NCBI RefSeq assembly: GCF_011927725.1
Contig: NZ_JAATJC010000001.1
Coordinates: 751,001 to 815,000 of the forward strand
Direction: 5' to 3'
Length of the DNA: 64,000 nt
Origin: Sphingomonas kaistensis
Lineage (GTDB): Bacteria > Pseudomonadota > Alphaproteobacteria > Sphingomonadales > Sphingomonadaceae
In this document: one piece after another, positions 38,248-47,720 of the stretch
Layout: each line of letters starts with the position of its first letter
How positions within the stretch are numbered: position 1 is the first letter of the stretch
Notes under the pieces: model-generated
What the model saw: only the letters and a program-made list of their open reading frames with translations
What the model was told of the DNA's origin: nothing
Database searches by the model: none
Program-made: the position numbers and the translations under genes

Positions 38248-39546
38248 ATGATGAGCAATGTGCCGGTGAAGCGACAGAAGGTGGGCGGATCGGCGCTGAC
38301 CAATCTCCATTTCCTGTTGCTCTACGCGGCGATGCTGGTGGCGGCGGCGGGCAACACCGCGCTGCAGTCGGTGATGCCCGCGATCGGCCGCGCGATCGGC
38401 ATTGCCGATTTCTGGGTCGCCATCGCCTATACCTGGAGCGCGGTGCTGTGGGTGTGGCTGGCGCCGACCTGGGCGGAGAAGAGCGACCACCACGGGCGCA
38501 AGGCGCTGACCCAATTGGGGCTGGTCGGCTTCATCGTCTCGATGAGCTTGTGCGGGCTGGTGCTGATCGCGGGCCTGAAGGGGTGGACCGGCCCGGCGCT
38601 GACCTTCCTGCTGTTCGGGCTGTTCCGCGCGATCTACGGCGCGCTCGGCTGCGCCACGCCGAGTGCGACGCAGGCCTACCTGGCGGCACGGACCCGGCGT
38701 TCGGCGCGCACCGCGCAGCTGTCTGCTTTGTCCTCCTCGTTCGGCCTCGGAACGATCGTCGGACCGGCGCTTGCGCCGTTGTTCGTGCTTCCCTTCATCG
38801 GCTTGCCCGGGCCGCTGTTCGCCTTCGCCCTGATCGCGCTGGGGGTGGCGTTAGCGATCCAGTGGTGGCTGCCCGATGATCGCGGCAAGCTTGGCGACGG
38901 GCGCGGCGCGGCGATGAGCTATCCCAGCCTCGCCTCGATGATCACCGGCGCAAGCGTGCGCGCGGCGACCGCGCCGCAGCGGCAGAAAAGGCTGTCGTGG
39001 CGCGACGGACGGATCGGCCAGTGGATCGTCGCGGGAGTGGTCGCCGGCCACGCCCAGGCGGCGACGCTGACCTGCATCGGCTTCTTCATCATCGACGTGC
39101 TACGGATCGAGCCGCTGGGCGCCGAGCAGCCCATCGCCATCGTGATGATGGCCGGCGCCGGGGGCACCCTGGCGGCGCAATGGGGGTTGATCCCCAAGCT
39201 TGGCCTGGCACCCCGCGCGCTGATCGTCTGGGGATCGCTGATCGCCGCGCTGGGGCTTGGCGTCACGGCGGTGGCGAGCGACCTCTACGGGCTGGTGCTG
39301 GGGTTCGGCCTGGCCTCGATCGGTTTCGGCTTCACCCGGCCCGGCTTCACCGCCGGCGCCAGCCTCGCCGTCCCGCTTGCCGAGCAGGGCGCGGTGGCGG
39401 GCGTGATCACCAGCGCGAACGGTATCGCCTATGTGATCGCACCCGCGGCCGGGATGGCGCTCTACGCGCTCGACCCCCACCTGCCCTTCGCCATCGCCGT
39501 CCTGGTGGTCGTGGCGCTGGCCTGGTGGGGGCGCAAGCTCGGCTAG
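38248..39546 (+). CDS. Major facilitator superfamily transporter
   Basis: 432 residues from the ATG at 38248 (a second ATG follows immediately), with TAGGAG upstream. About twelve hydrophobic segments. The loop 2-3 motif 'WAEKSDHHGRKALTQLG' corresponds to MFS motif A (G-x3-D-x-x-GR-K/R). The loop after segment 6 is long and basic. The first helix region 'FLLLYAAMLVAAAGNTALQSV' and 'CATPSATQAYLAARTRRSART' resemble drug-efflux permeases of the 12-TM type. The substrate is unknown. It shares its stop codon with the convergent CDC48 gene (CTAG, 4-base overlap). Confidence 0.85.
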   Translation: MMSNVPVKRQKVGGSALTNLHFLLLYAAMLVAAAGNTALQSVMPAIGRAIGIADFWVAIAYTWSAVLWVWLAPTWAEKSDHHGRKALTQLGLVGFIVSMSLCGLVLIAGLKGWTGPALTFLLFGLFRAIYGALGCATPSATQAYLAARTRRSARTAQLSALSSSFGLGTIVGPALAPLFVLPFIGLPGPLFAFALIALGVALAIQWWLPDDRGKLGDGRGAAMSYPSLASMITGASVRAATAPQRQKRLSWRDGRIGQWIVAGVVAGHAQAATLTCIGFFIIDVLRIEPLGAEQPIAIVMMAGAGGTLAAQWGLIPKLGLAPRALIVWGSLIAALGLGVTAVASDLYGLVLGFGLASIGFGFTRPGFTAGASLAVPLAEQGAVAGVITSANGIAYVIAPAAGMALYALDPHLPFAIAVLVVVALAWWGRKLG

Positions 39547-41843
39547 CTCTTGCCGCCCGGCTTGGGCGTCAGCATGCCCGGCGTGATGAAGCCGATGCCG
39601 CCGCGATCGGGGCGCACCGCATCGCTCTTCAGCGTGTCCGAGATGCGCTCATATTCGGTCAGCATCTCGGGCGTCACGGAAGCCCGCGTTTCCTTCAGCG
39701 CCTCGTCGAAATCGGCCATGCTGACCTCGGTGTTGGCAAGGTCGCGGCGCAGCGCGGTGAGGCCGGCGCGGCGGGTGAGGTCCTCGAGGTCGGCGCCGGT
39801 GAAGCGCTCGGTCCGGCGGGCGAGATCCTCGAGGTCGACATCGGCCGCGAGCGGCATCCGCTTGGCATGGATCGCCAGGATCCGGCGGCGGCCGGCGACG
39901 TCCGGCGGGCCGACATAGACCAGTTCGTCGAGGCGGCCCGGACGAAGCAGCGCGGGGTCGATGAGGTTGGGGCGATTGGTGGCGCCGATCAGCACTACGC
40001 CCTGTAATTCCTCCAGCCCGTCCATTTCGGCGAGGATGGTGTTGACCACCCGCTCGGTCACCTGCGGCTCGCCCATGCCGCCGCCACGCGCGGGGACCAG
40101 GCTGTCCAGTTCGTCGATGAAGATCACCGTCGGCGCGACCTGCCGGGCGCGGGCGAACAGGCGGCTGATCTGCTGCTCGCTTTCGCCATACCATTTGCTG
40201 AGGAGGTCGGACGACTTGATGGCGATAAAATTGGCCTGGCTTTCGCGTGCGGCGGCCTTGGCCAGCAAGGTCTTGCCGGTGCCGGGCGGGCCATAGAGCA
40301 GGAAGCCCTTGGCCGGACGGATGCCGAGCCGCTTGAAGGCGTCGGCATGCTTGAGCGGAAGCTCGATGCCTTCCTTCAATTTGTCCGCCGCGGCATCGAG
40401 GCCGCCGACATCGTCCCAGCCAACGGTCGGGACCTGCACCATCACCTCGCGCATGGCCGAGGGCTGGACCCGCTTCAGCGCATTGTCGAAATCGCTTGCG
40501 AGCACGCTCAGCCGGTCGAGCACCTCGGTCGGGATGGTCCCGTCGGCAAGGTTCAGTTCGGGCATGATCCGCCGCACCGCTTCAAGCGCCGCCTCGCGGG
40601 TCAGCGCGGCGAGGTCGGCACCAACGAAGCCGTAGGTGCGCCGCGACAAGCCATCGAGGTCGACGCCCTCGTCCAGCGGCATGCCGCGGGTGTGGATTCC
40701 GAGGATCTCGCGGCGGCCGGTTTCGTCGGGAACGCCGACCACGATCTCGCGGTCGAAGCGGCCCGGGCGGCGAAGCGCCTCGTCGATCGCGTCGGGGCGG
40801 TTGGTGGCGGCGATCACGACCAGGTTCTGGCGCGGTTCAAGCCCGTCCATCAGCGTCAGCAGCTGGGCGACCAGCCGCTTTTCCGCTTCGCCGGTGACCT
40901 TGTCGCGCTTGGGCGCGATCGAATCGATCTCGTCGATGAAGATGATCGAGGGCGCGGCCTGGCCGGCTTCCTCGAACAGCTCGCGCAGCTTCTTCTCCGA
41001 TTCGCCATAGGCCGAGCCCATGATCTCGGGCCCGGCGATGTGGAAGAACTGGGCGTCGCTTTCGTTGGCGACCGCGCGTGCCAGCCGGGTCTTGCCGGTG
41101 CCGGGGGGCCCGTGCAGCAGCACGCCCTTGGGCGGATCGACGCCCAGCCGCTGGAACAGCTCGGGATGGCGCAGCGGAAGCTCGACCATCTCGCGCAGCG
41201 CGTCGATGGTGGCGCGCATGCCGCCGAGGTCGTCGTAGGTGACGTCGGCGCGGCGCTCGCCATGCTGCTCGGTATATTCGGGCAGGAGCTCTACCACGGT
41301 GCTGGCGTCGATGTGGACGATCCCGCGCGGGGTGGTGCTGACGACGCTGAGGCGGATTTCCTGCAGCGCGAAGGCGGGGGCATTGAGCAATTGCCGGACA
41401 TGGTCGGGCATGTCGGCGTTGACCCGCTGGTGCCCGGCGGTGGCGATGGTGTCGCCGCTGGTCAGCGGACGCCCGGCGAAGCTGCGCTTCAGCGCTTCGG
41501 ACGAGCCCTGCAGGCGGATGTTGTTCTGGGCCGGGGCGAACACCACCCGGGTCGCGGGCTTGGACTGGGCGACGCGCACCTCGACATAGTCGCCCGCGCC
41601 GACCCCGGCATTGGCGCGCTGCAGTCCGTCGAGGCGGATGATGTCGAGCCCTTCGTCGTCGCCATAGGGCCGCACCGCCAGCGCGGGGGTGGTGCGCTTG
41701 CCCTCGATCTCGATCACGTCGCCGTCCGACAGGCCAAGCTGGTCCATGATCGAGCGCGGCACCCGCGCGATCCCGCGGCCGCTGTCGGCGGGGGGCAGGT
41801 TGGCCACCTGCAGGCGGCGAATTTCGGTGTCCACGTCAGCCAT
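39543..41843 (-). CDS. CDC48/VAT-type double AAA+ ATPase
   Basis: 766 residues. Domains: N-terminal CDC48_N double-psi barrel (about 1-95, '[20 protein letters not shown]'), CDC48_2 (about 100-190), AAA-1 with GPPGTGKT (Lys251) and '[15 protein letters not shown]', AAA-2 with GPPGTGKT (Lys524) and '[17 protein letters not shown]'. Both cassettes keep Walker A, Walker B and arginine-finger regions. This is the architecture of archaeal VAT and eukaryotic p97/Cdc48, which unfold proteins for degradation. It is patchy in bacteria and differs from ClpB and FtsH. No ubiquitin-like or proteasome gene is nearby, so its protease partner is unknown. Confidence 0.93.
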   Translation of the reverse strand: MADVDTEIRRLQVANLPPADSGRGIARVPRSIMDQLGLSDGDVIEIEGKRTTPALAVRPYGDDEGLDIIRLDGLQRANAGVGAGDYVEVRVAQSKPATRVVFAPAQNNIRLQGSSEALKRSFAGRPLTSGDTIATAGHQRVNADMPDHVRQLLNAPAFALQEIRLSVVSTTPRGIVHIDASTVVELLPEYTEQHGERRADVTYDDLGGMRATIDALREMVELPLRHPELFQRLGVDPPKGVLLHGPPGTGKTRLARAVANESDAQFFHIAGPEIMGSAYGESEKKLRELFEEAGQAAPSIIFIDEIDSIAPKRDKVTGEAEKRLVAQLLTLMDGLEPRQNLVVIAATNRPDAIDEALRRPGRFDREIVVGVPDETGRREILGIHTRGMPLDEGVDLDGLSRRTYGFVGADLAALTREAALEAVRRIMPELNLADGTIPTEVLDRLSVLASDFDNALKRVQPSAMREVMVQVPTVGWDDVGGLDAAADKLKEGIELPLKHADAFKRLGIRPAKGFLLYGPPGTGKTLLAKAAARESQANFIAIKSSDLLSKWYGESEQQISRLFARARQVAPTVIFIDELDSLVPARGGGMGEPQVTERVVNTILAEMDGLEELQGVVLIGATNRPNLIDPALLRPGRLDELVYVGPPDVAGRRRILAIHAKRMPLAADVDLEDLARRTERFTGADLEDLTRRAGLTALRRDLANTEVSMADFDEALKETRASVTPEMLTEYERISDTLKSDAVRPDRGGIGFITPGMLTPKPGGKS

Positions 41844-41927
41844 TCATTGCTCCTCAGCTCCGCCAACGGCGAAGGTCCATCGCGGTTCAACGTGGGTGGA
41901 GGCCCGTCCAGAAAAAAGGGTAGCCGC

Positions 41928-42689
41928 CTACTTTAGCGCTCCGGCGATGCGGCGGATGAGGGCGCGCGGCAGGAACCGGGCGCCCTGCGCGCCGACCTTG
42001 TTCATCGCGCCGGGAATGACGATCGCCCTGTTCGCCGACAGTGCGGCGAGCCCGGCGGCGACGACCGGGCCGGGCCGTTCGGACAATTTCTCGAACGCGT
42101 CGCCGAGCTTCGGTTCGAACCCCGCCAGCTCACCGAATTCGGTGCTGGTCGGTCCCGGGCAAAGCGCGGTGACGTGTACGCCGGTGCCGCGCACTTCCTC
42201 GTGCAGCGCTTCGGTGAAGCTCAGCACAAAGGCCTTGGTCGCGAAATAGACGCCCATCCCGGGACCGGGCTGGAAGGCGGCGGTGGAGGCGACGTTGAGG
42301 ATCCCCCCGCGGCCGCGTTCGATCATCGCGGGAAGGACGCCGCGGGTCAGTTCGGTCAGCACGCCGCAATTGAGGTCGATCATCTCCCGCAGCCGCCGCC
42401 CGTCTTGCTGCGCGATCCGTCCATGCAGCCCGAAACCGGCATTGTTGACCAGGCAGTCGACATGCTCGCCATGCGCGGCGACGTCGGCCAGCAGCCGGTC
42501 GGCGGCATCGGCTTGCGACAGGTCGAGGGCGACGGCCCGGGCGTTGCCGAGTTCGGCGGCAAGCGCCTCGATCCGGTCCCTGCGGCGGGCGACCAGCACC
42601 AGCCGGGCACCGGTGGCGGAAAGCTGGCGGGCGAAATGGACACCGAGGCCGGCCGATGCGCCGGTGATGAGAACGATGGGTGAGCTCAT
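41928..42689 (-). CDS. Short-chain dehydrogenase/reductase (SDR)
   Basis: 253 residues from the ATG at 42689. Cofactor motif GASAGLG (10-16), NNAG (82-85), catalytic Ser135, Tyr148 and Lys152 (YFATK). The 'TGASAGLG' form and 'RRRDRIEALAAEL' region (arginines after strand 2) suggest NADP(H) preference and resemble DltE/YqjQ-type classical SDRs. The C-terminal 'PGAMNKVGAQGARFLPRALIRRIAG' is hydrophobic and basic, as in SDRs acting on lipidic substrates. Specificity cannot be assigned. It is divergent from the DUF418 gene. Confidence 0.9.
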   Translation of the reverse strand: MSSPIVLITGASAGLGVHFARQLSATGARLVLVARRRDRIEALAAELGNARAVALDLSQADAADRLLADVAAHGEHVDCLVNNAGFGLHGRIAQQDGRRLREMIDLNCGVLTELTRGVLPAMIERGRGGILNVASTAAFQPGPGMGVYFATKAFVLSFTEALHEEVRGTGVHVTALCPGPTSTEFGELAGFEPKLGDAFEKLSERPGPVVAAGLAALSANRAIVIPGAMNKVGAQGARFLPRALIRRIAGALK

Positions 42690-42766
42690 GGGGCAGGCTC
42701 CTCTGGCGCCGGACCGTCGGCTGTGAGACACTGGCGCCCGCTAGACGACAAGGGGGGCCCAAGTCG

Positions 42767-44017
42767 ATGCAAGCGACTCCGACCGCGCCGATACAGGCGT
42801 CCGAGCGTCACCACATCCTCGATGCGTTGCGCGGCTGGGCGCTGGCCGGCGTGCTGCTGGCCAACATGGTCGTGTTCATCGGCTTCGGTTACGCCTCCGA
42901 GCCGGAGCGTGCCGCGGGGCTTGGCAGCGGGCTCAACGACCTCGCAGAGCTGCTGATCGAATGGCTGGTGGTGGGCAAGTTCTACTCGCTCTTCTCGCTT
43001 CTGTTCGGGATCGGCTTCGCGGTGCAGCTGGCCCGGCTGGAGGAAAGGGGCGAAGGGGCGGCGCGCTATATCAGGCGGCTGGCGATGCTGTTCCTGATCG
43101 GGCTGGCCCACCTGTTGCTGCTGTGGATGGGCGACATCCTTGCGCTGTACGCACTGATGGGCGGAGTATTGCTGCTGTTCCGCCGCGCGAGCGACCGTGC
43201 GCTGATCCGCTGGGCGGTGGCGCTGTGGCTGGTTCCGGTCGGCTGGTCGGCGCTGATCCACTTCGCCGGGATTAACCTGGCCGGTCCGATCTACGGCGCG
43301 GCGATGCAGGGCTTCGCGGCCGGCGGGGTCGACCTCAAGATGAGCCCGGCGACTTGGTTCAACGGCGCGGATTATCTCGACCAGCTGGCGCTGCATCCGA
43401 CCGAAATGCTGCTGCGGATCGCCGACCTCACCTACCAGATGCGGCCCGCCAAGGTGCTCGGCATGTTCCTGATCGGATTGTGGATCGGCCGGCGCGGCCT
43501 CTTCGCGGCGAGCCCGGCGATGCGGCCGCTGCTGGTGCGGAGCGCGCGGATCGGGATCGGGATCGGGCTGCCGCTGGCCTTCGTGCGGGCGGTTCTGCAC
43601 ATGACGGCGGGCGAGAACGGAGCGCTGCGGTTCGCCGAGGAAGCGCTCTATTGCGTGTCGACGCCGCTGCTCGCGCTGGGTTATGCCGCCGCCTTCACCT
43701 TGCTGTGGAACGGCGGCGCGCCAAAGGTGCTGGGATGGCCGGCGGCGGCGGGGCGGATGGCGCTTACCAACTACCTGTCGCAGTCGTTGATCCAGACCCT
43801 GCTGTTCACCGGCGCCGGCCTGGCGCTGGGCAATGTGTTCGGGCTGGCGTTCGTGCTGCCGATCACGGCGGCGATCTTCGGGTGCCAGGTTGCCTTCAGC
43901 CGCTGGTGGCTGGCGCGGTTCCGCTTCGGACCGGGGGAATGGCTGTGGCGCAGCGCGACCTACGGCCGGGCGCAGCCGATGCGGCTGGCCCGGCCCGGAG
44001 GAATTGCGGCCGCTTAG
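42767..44017 (+). CDS. DUF418 domain-containing integral membrane protein
   Basis: 416 residues from the ATG at 42767 with AAGGGGGG upstream; an earlier in-frame ATG would overlap the SDR gene. It starts 'ERHHILDALRGWALAGVLLANM', the signature opening of this family. There are about ten transmembrane segments, and the conserved C-terminal DUF418 part contains 'GRMALTNYLSQSLIQTLLF' and a 'W.R.FRFGPGEWLWRSATYGR' ending. Relatives include YeiB; they resemble acyltransferase-3-type membrane proteins, but function is unproven. The stop is shared with the convergent cyclophilin gene. Confidence 0.88.
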   Translation: MQATPTAPIQASERHHILDALRGWALAGVLLANMVVFIGFGYASEPERAAGLGSGLNDLAELLIEWLVVGKFYSLFSLLFGIGFAVQLARLEERGEGAARYIRRLAMLFLIGLAHLLLLWMGDILALYALMGGVLLLFRRASDRALIRWAVALWLVPVGWSALIHFAGINLAGPIYGAAMQGFAAGGVDLKMSPATWFNGADYLDQLALHPTEMLLRIADLTYQMRPAKVLGMFLIGLWIGRRGLFAASPAMRPLLVRSARIGIGIGLPLAFVRAVLHMTAGENGALRFAEEALYCVSTPLLALGYAAAFTLLWNGGAPKVLGWPAAAGRMALTNYLSQSLIQTLLFTGAGLALGNVFGLAFVLPITAAIFGCQVAFSRWWLARFRFGPGEWLWRSATYGRAQPMRLARPGGIAAA

Positions 44018-44472
44018 GCGACGGTCGCCTTGACGATGGTGCCGGGCGCGCGCGGCGGCTCGCCGACCGGAAGCGCGTCGACATGCTCCATGCCGCTCTC
44101 GACCTGGCCCCAGACGGTGTACTGCTTGTCGAGGAAGCGGGCATCGTCAAAGCAGATGAAGAACTGGCTGTTGGCGGTGTTGGGCTGGTTGGTGCGCGCC
44201 ATCGAGCAGGTGCCGCGCACGTGCGGCTCGGCGTTGAACTCAGCCTTGAGGTCGGGGAGGTCGCTGCCGCCCATGCCGGTGCCGGTCGGGTCACCGCCCT
44301 GCGCCATGAAGCCGGGGATGACGCGGTGGAACTCGACCCCGTCGTAGAAGCCCTGCCCGGCAAGCTGCGCGATGCGCTCGACATGGCCGGGCGCGAGGTC
44401 GGGGCGCAGCTTAATCACGACGTCGCCGCCGCTGGACAGGGTGAGGGTGAGGGTCTGGGGCGCGTCGGCCAT
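44014..44472 (-). CDS. Cyclophilin-type peptidyl-prolyl cis-trans isomerase
   Basis: 152 residues from the ATG at 44472, preceded by AGGAG. It lacks a signal peptide, so it is a cytosolic form (PpiB-like). Active-site motif 'FHRVIPGFMAQGGDPTGTG', followed by 'SMARTNQPNTANSQFFI' and 'LDKQYTVWGQVESGMEHVD'. It catalyses proline isomerisation in folding proteins. An in-frame extension to 44586 begins in a region that looks non-coding, so I do not use it. Confidence 0.95.
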   Translation of the reverse strand: MADAPQTLTLTLSSGGDVVIKLRPDLAPGHVERIAQLAGQGFYDGVEFHRVIPGFMAQGGDPTGTGMGGSDLPDLKAEFNAEPHVRGTCSMARTNQPNTANSQFFICFDDARFLDKQYTVWGQVESGMEHVDALPVGEPPRAPGTIVKATVA

Positions 44473-44613
44473 ACTCAATGCTCCTGTTGGGAAGGGTTGC
44501 CGGGCACTTAGGGGTTGAGACGGTGCAGCGCTACCCCGAGGGGTGACAAGCGCAGCGGTCCGTGACAGGAGCGGCGCGGGCATCACCTAGGGTAACAAGC
44601 GGGAGGCAAGAGC

Positions 44614-46044
44614 ATGAGCGAGCGCGATCCGCTTGATGCCGTGCTGACCGCGGACCTTGCGCCCGATCAGGCTGTGGATGCCGAGGTGCTGGATGCCGAG
44701 GACCGGCTCCGCCCCGACTTCGTCGAGCGGGTGCTCGACGCGGTCGATGCCGGCGATGCCGAAACCGCCCGGACGCTGGTCGAGCCGCTCCACCCCGCAG
44801 ACGTCGCCGACCTCATCGAGCTTGCCCGCGCCGACGAGCGCGAAGGGCTGGTGGCGGCGCTGGCCGGGCTGGTCGATGCCGAGGTGCTGGCCGAGCTCAA
44901 TGAGCACGTGCGCGAGATCCTCGTCTCCGAAATGTCGCCGGAGCGGGTGGCCGAGCTTGCTGGCGAGCTCGACACCGACGACGCCGTCGCGATCATCGAG
45001 GATCTCGAGGAGGACGACCAGCGTGCGGTGCTTCGGGCGATGGAGCCCGACGACCGCGCGGCGATCGAGGAAGCGCTCACCTACGGCGAGGAGACCGCCG
45101 GCCGTCTGATGCAGCGCGACCTGATCGCGGTGCCGGAACATTGGAACGTCGGTCAGGTGATCGATTATCTCCGCTCGGACGCGGAGCTGGCCAACGATTT
45201 CTGGGAAGTGTTCGTGGTGTCGCCCAGCCACCATCCGGTCGGCACCTGCAAGCTGTCGGTTATCCTCCGCTCGCCCCGGGCCACCAGCGTCGCCGACATC
45301 ATGGCGCTGGAGCAGACCCTGATCCCGGTCGACATGGACCAGGAAGACGTCGCGCTGCGGTTCCAGAAATATGCGCTGGTTTCAGCCGCGGTGATCGACG
45401 CGAGCGGGCGGCTGGTCGGCATGATTACTGTCGACGACATCGTCCACATCATCCAGGCCGAGGCGAGCGAAGACGTGCTGTTGCTGTCCGGCGCAGGCGA
45501 GGGCGACATCAACGAGCCGGTGCTCGACAGCTACAAGGCGCGCGTCCGGTGGTTGATCGCCAATCTGCTGACGGCGTTGCTCGCCTCCACAATCATCCGC
45601 CTGTTCGAAGGCTCGATCGAGCGGCTGGCGATCCTTGCCGCGCTGATGCCGATCGTCGCGGGCGTCGGCGGCAATGCCGGGACCCAGACGCTGGCGGTGA
45701 CCGTGCGCGCACTCGCCACCAACCAGCTGACCGGCTCCAACCGCTGGCGCGCGGTCGGGCGCGAGATGCGGGTGGCACTGATGAACGGGCTGACCGTCGC
45801 GACCCTGGTCGGGATTGCGGTGACGCTGATCCTCGGCTCAGGGCAGCTCGGCGGGGTGATCGCCGCGGCGATGCTGTTCAACGTTCTGATCGCGGGCTTC
45901 GCGGGCGTGCTGGTGCCGCTGACCATGGAGCGGTGGGGCGCAGACCCGGCGGTGGCGAGCTCGATCTTCGTCACCATGGTGACCGATTCGATGGGCTTCC
46001 TGCTGTTCCTCGGCCTTGCGACCGCGGTTGGCCTGACCGGGTGA
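44614..46044 (+). CDS. mgtE: Magnesium transporter MgtE
   Basis: 476 residues. Layout of MgtE: acidic N-domain (about 1-155, 'LHPADVADLIELARADER'), two CBS domains (about 160-290, 'MALEQTLIPVDMDQEDVALRF', 'LVGMITVDDIVHIIQAEASED'), then five transmembrane helices ('MPIVAGVGGNAGTQTLAVTVRAL'). The helical segment 'GVGGNAGTQ' is the selectivity and pore region. MgtE is a Mg2+-gated magnesium channel, with the N and CBS domains closing the pore when Mg2+ is high. GGGAGG precedes the ATG by 8 bases. Confidence 0.95.
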   Translation: MSERDPLDAVLTADLAPDQAVDAEVLDAEDRLRPDFVERVLDAVDAGDAETARTLVEPLHPADVADLIELARADEREGLVAALAGLVDAEVLAELNEHVREILVSEMSPERVAELAGELDTDDAVAIIEDLEEDDQRAVLRAMEPDDRAAIEEALTYGEETAGRLMQRDLIAVPEHWNVGQVIDYLRSDAELANDFWEVFVVSPSHHPVGTCKLSVILRSPRATSVADIMALEQTLIPVDMDQEDVALRFQKYALVSAAVIDASGRLVGMITVDDIVHIIQAEASEDVLLLSGAGEGDINEPVLDSYKARVRWLIANLLTALLASTIIRLFEGSIERLAILAALMPIVAGVGGNAGTQTLAVTVRALATNQLTGSNRWRAVGREMRVALMNGLTVATLVGIAVTLILGSGQLGGVIAAAMLFNVLIAGFAGVLVPLTMERWGADPAVASSIFVTMVTDSMGFLLFLGLATAVGLTG

Positions 46045-46082
46045 CCTTGGCGCAAGCCCTTCCACCAACTACTTATTCCAGC

Positions 46083-46487
46083 GTGCCGTTACATTTGACC
46101 AAGGTCGCCGTTGGCTGCCGCACCATCGAATCGCTCGAGAAGAGGATCGCCACGCGGGCGTCGGGCGGCGAGATGCGGGTGGTGACCCGGATGCGGCCCA
46201 AGCGAATGGCCGAGATCGTCGAGGGCGGCGCGCTCTACTGGATCGTCAAGCACCGGCTGGTCGGCTGCCAGACCATCCTTCGCTTTGAGGATCGCACCGA
46301 CGGGCGGCTCGACATCGTCTGCGCCGACCACCTGCTGGCGATCCCGCAAACCCCCAAGCGCGGGCACCAGGGCTGGCGCTACCTGGCGCATGAGGACGCA
46401 CCGCGACCGGGCGACAATGACGACAGCGGGCTCAGCCTGCTGCCGCCCTCGCTCTATGGACGATTGTCCGCCCTGGCCCTGCTCTAG
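46083..46487 (+). CDS. DUF1489 family protein
   Basis: 134 residues from the GTG at 46083, giving VPLHLTKVAVGC, the usual DUF1489 opening. A GTG at 46041 overlapping the mgtE stop is an alternative (148 residues). Conserved segments: 'RMRPKRMAEIVEGGALYWIVKHRLVGCQTIL' region and 'DHLLAIPQTPKRGHQGWRYL'. The family is restricted mainly to Alphaproteobacteria and has no known function. No signal peptide, so cytosolic. It is in the same direction as mgtE, 38 bp downstream. Confidence 0.8.
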   Translation: MPLHLTKVAVGCRTIESLEKRIATRASGGEMRVVTRMRPKRMAEIVEGGALYWIVKHRLVGCQTILRFEDRTDGRLDIVCADHLLAIPQTPKRGHQGWRYLAHEDAPRPGDNDDSGLSLLPPSLYGRLSALALL

Positions 46488-46517
46488 CGCGGCAGGGGCA
46501 GGCGGCGGACGGGCGGC

Positions 46518-47051
46518 TTACATGCCCTGCTTGAAGCCCTTGCCCTGCAGCTCTTCGTAATTGGCCTTGTTGTCCTCGCGGCTCTCCTGCCACTGAGCGC
46601 GCGACATGCAGACCCGCTCGTACCGGGCGTTGGAGCCGGTCACCGGCACGCGGCGGCAGACGATCTTGTCGGTGACGGCGTTCATGGCGACGGTCTTGGT
46701 CGAGGCGGCGACCCCGGCCGGAAGCGTCCAGGCGATCTCACCCCGGTGGGTGCTGCTGCCCGATCCGACGCCCGCGTTGGTGCCGAACGCCGCATGCTGG
46801 GTGATCACGGTGCAGGTTTCCGCATCGAGGCGCGGAAAGCCGCTGCTCTTCACGACCTGGCAGGACGTCGGATGGCCGGCCTTGTCGAGCGCTACCTCGA
46901 ACCCGACCACGCCCTGCTCGCCAGCGGCAAGGGCGCGCGGCGGGTAGAGCTTCTGGAGGACCGCGGCATTGCCGATATCCGTGCGCGCCGTCTCAGCCAT
47001 CGCGGGCATGGTGGTGGCGAGGGTGAGGGCGAGTACGGCAACAACACGCAT
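46518..47051 (-). CDS. Exported TonB-C-like protein, tandem copy 2
   Basis: 177 residues from the ATG at 47051. A signal peptide ends at about residue 19 (MPAMA). The central region, about 30-115, resembles the TonB C-terminal/energy-transducer fold: 'YPPRALAAGEQGVVGFEVAL', 'GHPTSCQVVKSSGFPRLDAETC'. There is no proline-rich spacer or N-terminal membrane anchor, so it cannot act as a full TonB. The last ~60 residues carry a Cys-containing extension ending 'EELQGKGFKQGM'. It is very similar to the next gene upstream, over the whole length, showing a tandem duplication. Confidence 0.7.
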   Translation of the reverse strand: MRVVAVLALTLATTMPAMAETARTDIGNAAVLQKLYPPRALAAGEQGVVGFEVALDKAGHPTSCQVVKSSGFPRLDAETCTVITQHAAFGTNAGVGSGSSTHRGEIAWTLPAGVAASTKTVAMNAVTDKIVCRRVPVTGSNARYERVCMSRAQWQESREDNKANYEELQGKGFKQGM

Positions 47052-47128
47052 GACAGTCTCCGGAGTAATGGGTTCGATCTTGGGAAGTGTGTCGAAGAGC
47101 TGGTGAAGCGGGACGAGCCCGCCCGGGC

Positions 47129-47665
47129 TTACATGCCCTGCTTCCACCCCTTGCCCTGAAGTTCCTCGAAATTGGCCTTGCTGTCCAGCCGCGCTTCATC
47201 CCACTGCGCGGGGGTCATGCAGACACGTTCGTACCCGGCGATGGTGCCGGACTTGACGAAGCGCCGGCAGGTGACCTTGGCGGGCGCCTGGACGACGGCC
47301 GCAGCGAGCTTGGAGGCGACGGCGCCGGACGGCAGGGTCCAGGCGATCGTGCCCTTGTGCGTGCTGGAGCGCGATCCGACGCCCTCGTTGGTGCCGAACA
47401 CCGCATGCTGCGTGATGACGGTGCAGGTTTCCTCGTCGAGCCGCGGGAAGCCGCTGGACTGGGTCACCTGGCAGGAGGTTGGATGGCCCGCCTTATCGAG
47501 CGCGACTTCGAAACCCACCACGCCTTGCTCGCCGGCGGCAAGTGCGCGTGCCGGGTAGAGCTTCTGGATCACCGCCGCGTTCTCGAGGTCGGCGCGCTGC
47601 GCCTGGGCGGCGAAGGGGACCGCGATGGTCAGCGCAAGTCCAAGAAGAAGGGTTCGACTCATCAC
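47129..47665 (-). CDS. Exported TonB-C-like protein, tandem copy 1
   Basis: 178 residues (or 177 from the second ATG). Signal peptide to about residue 22 (FAAQA). The mature protein aligns end to end with the copy at 46518-47051, nearly identical in the block 'AGEQGVVGFEVALDKAGHPT' and ending 'FEELQGKGWKQGM'. Four cysteines are shared ('TSCQV', 'ETCTV', 'CRRF', 'RVCM'), suggesting two disulfides in the periplasm. Both copies lie 77 bp apart in the same direction. Function unknown. Confidence 0.7.
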   Translation of the reverse strand: MMSRTLLLGLALTIAVPFAAQAQRADLENAAVIQKLYPARALAAGEQGVVGFEVALDKAGHPTSCQVTQSSGFPRLDEETCTVITQHAVFGTNEGVGSRSSTHKGTIAWTLPSGAVASKLAAAVVQAPAKVTCRRFVKSGTIAGYERVCMTPAQWDEARLDSKANFEELQGKGWKQGM

Positions 47666-47720
47666 GGGCCTCCAGTGATTACCGATGCTACAATAACCGA
47701 GATTAGATTGTTTGAGAATA

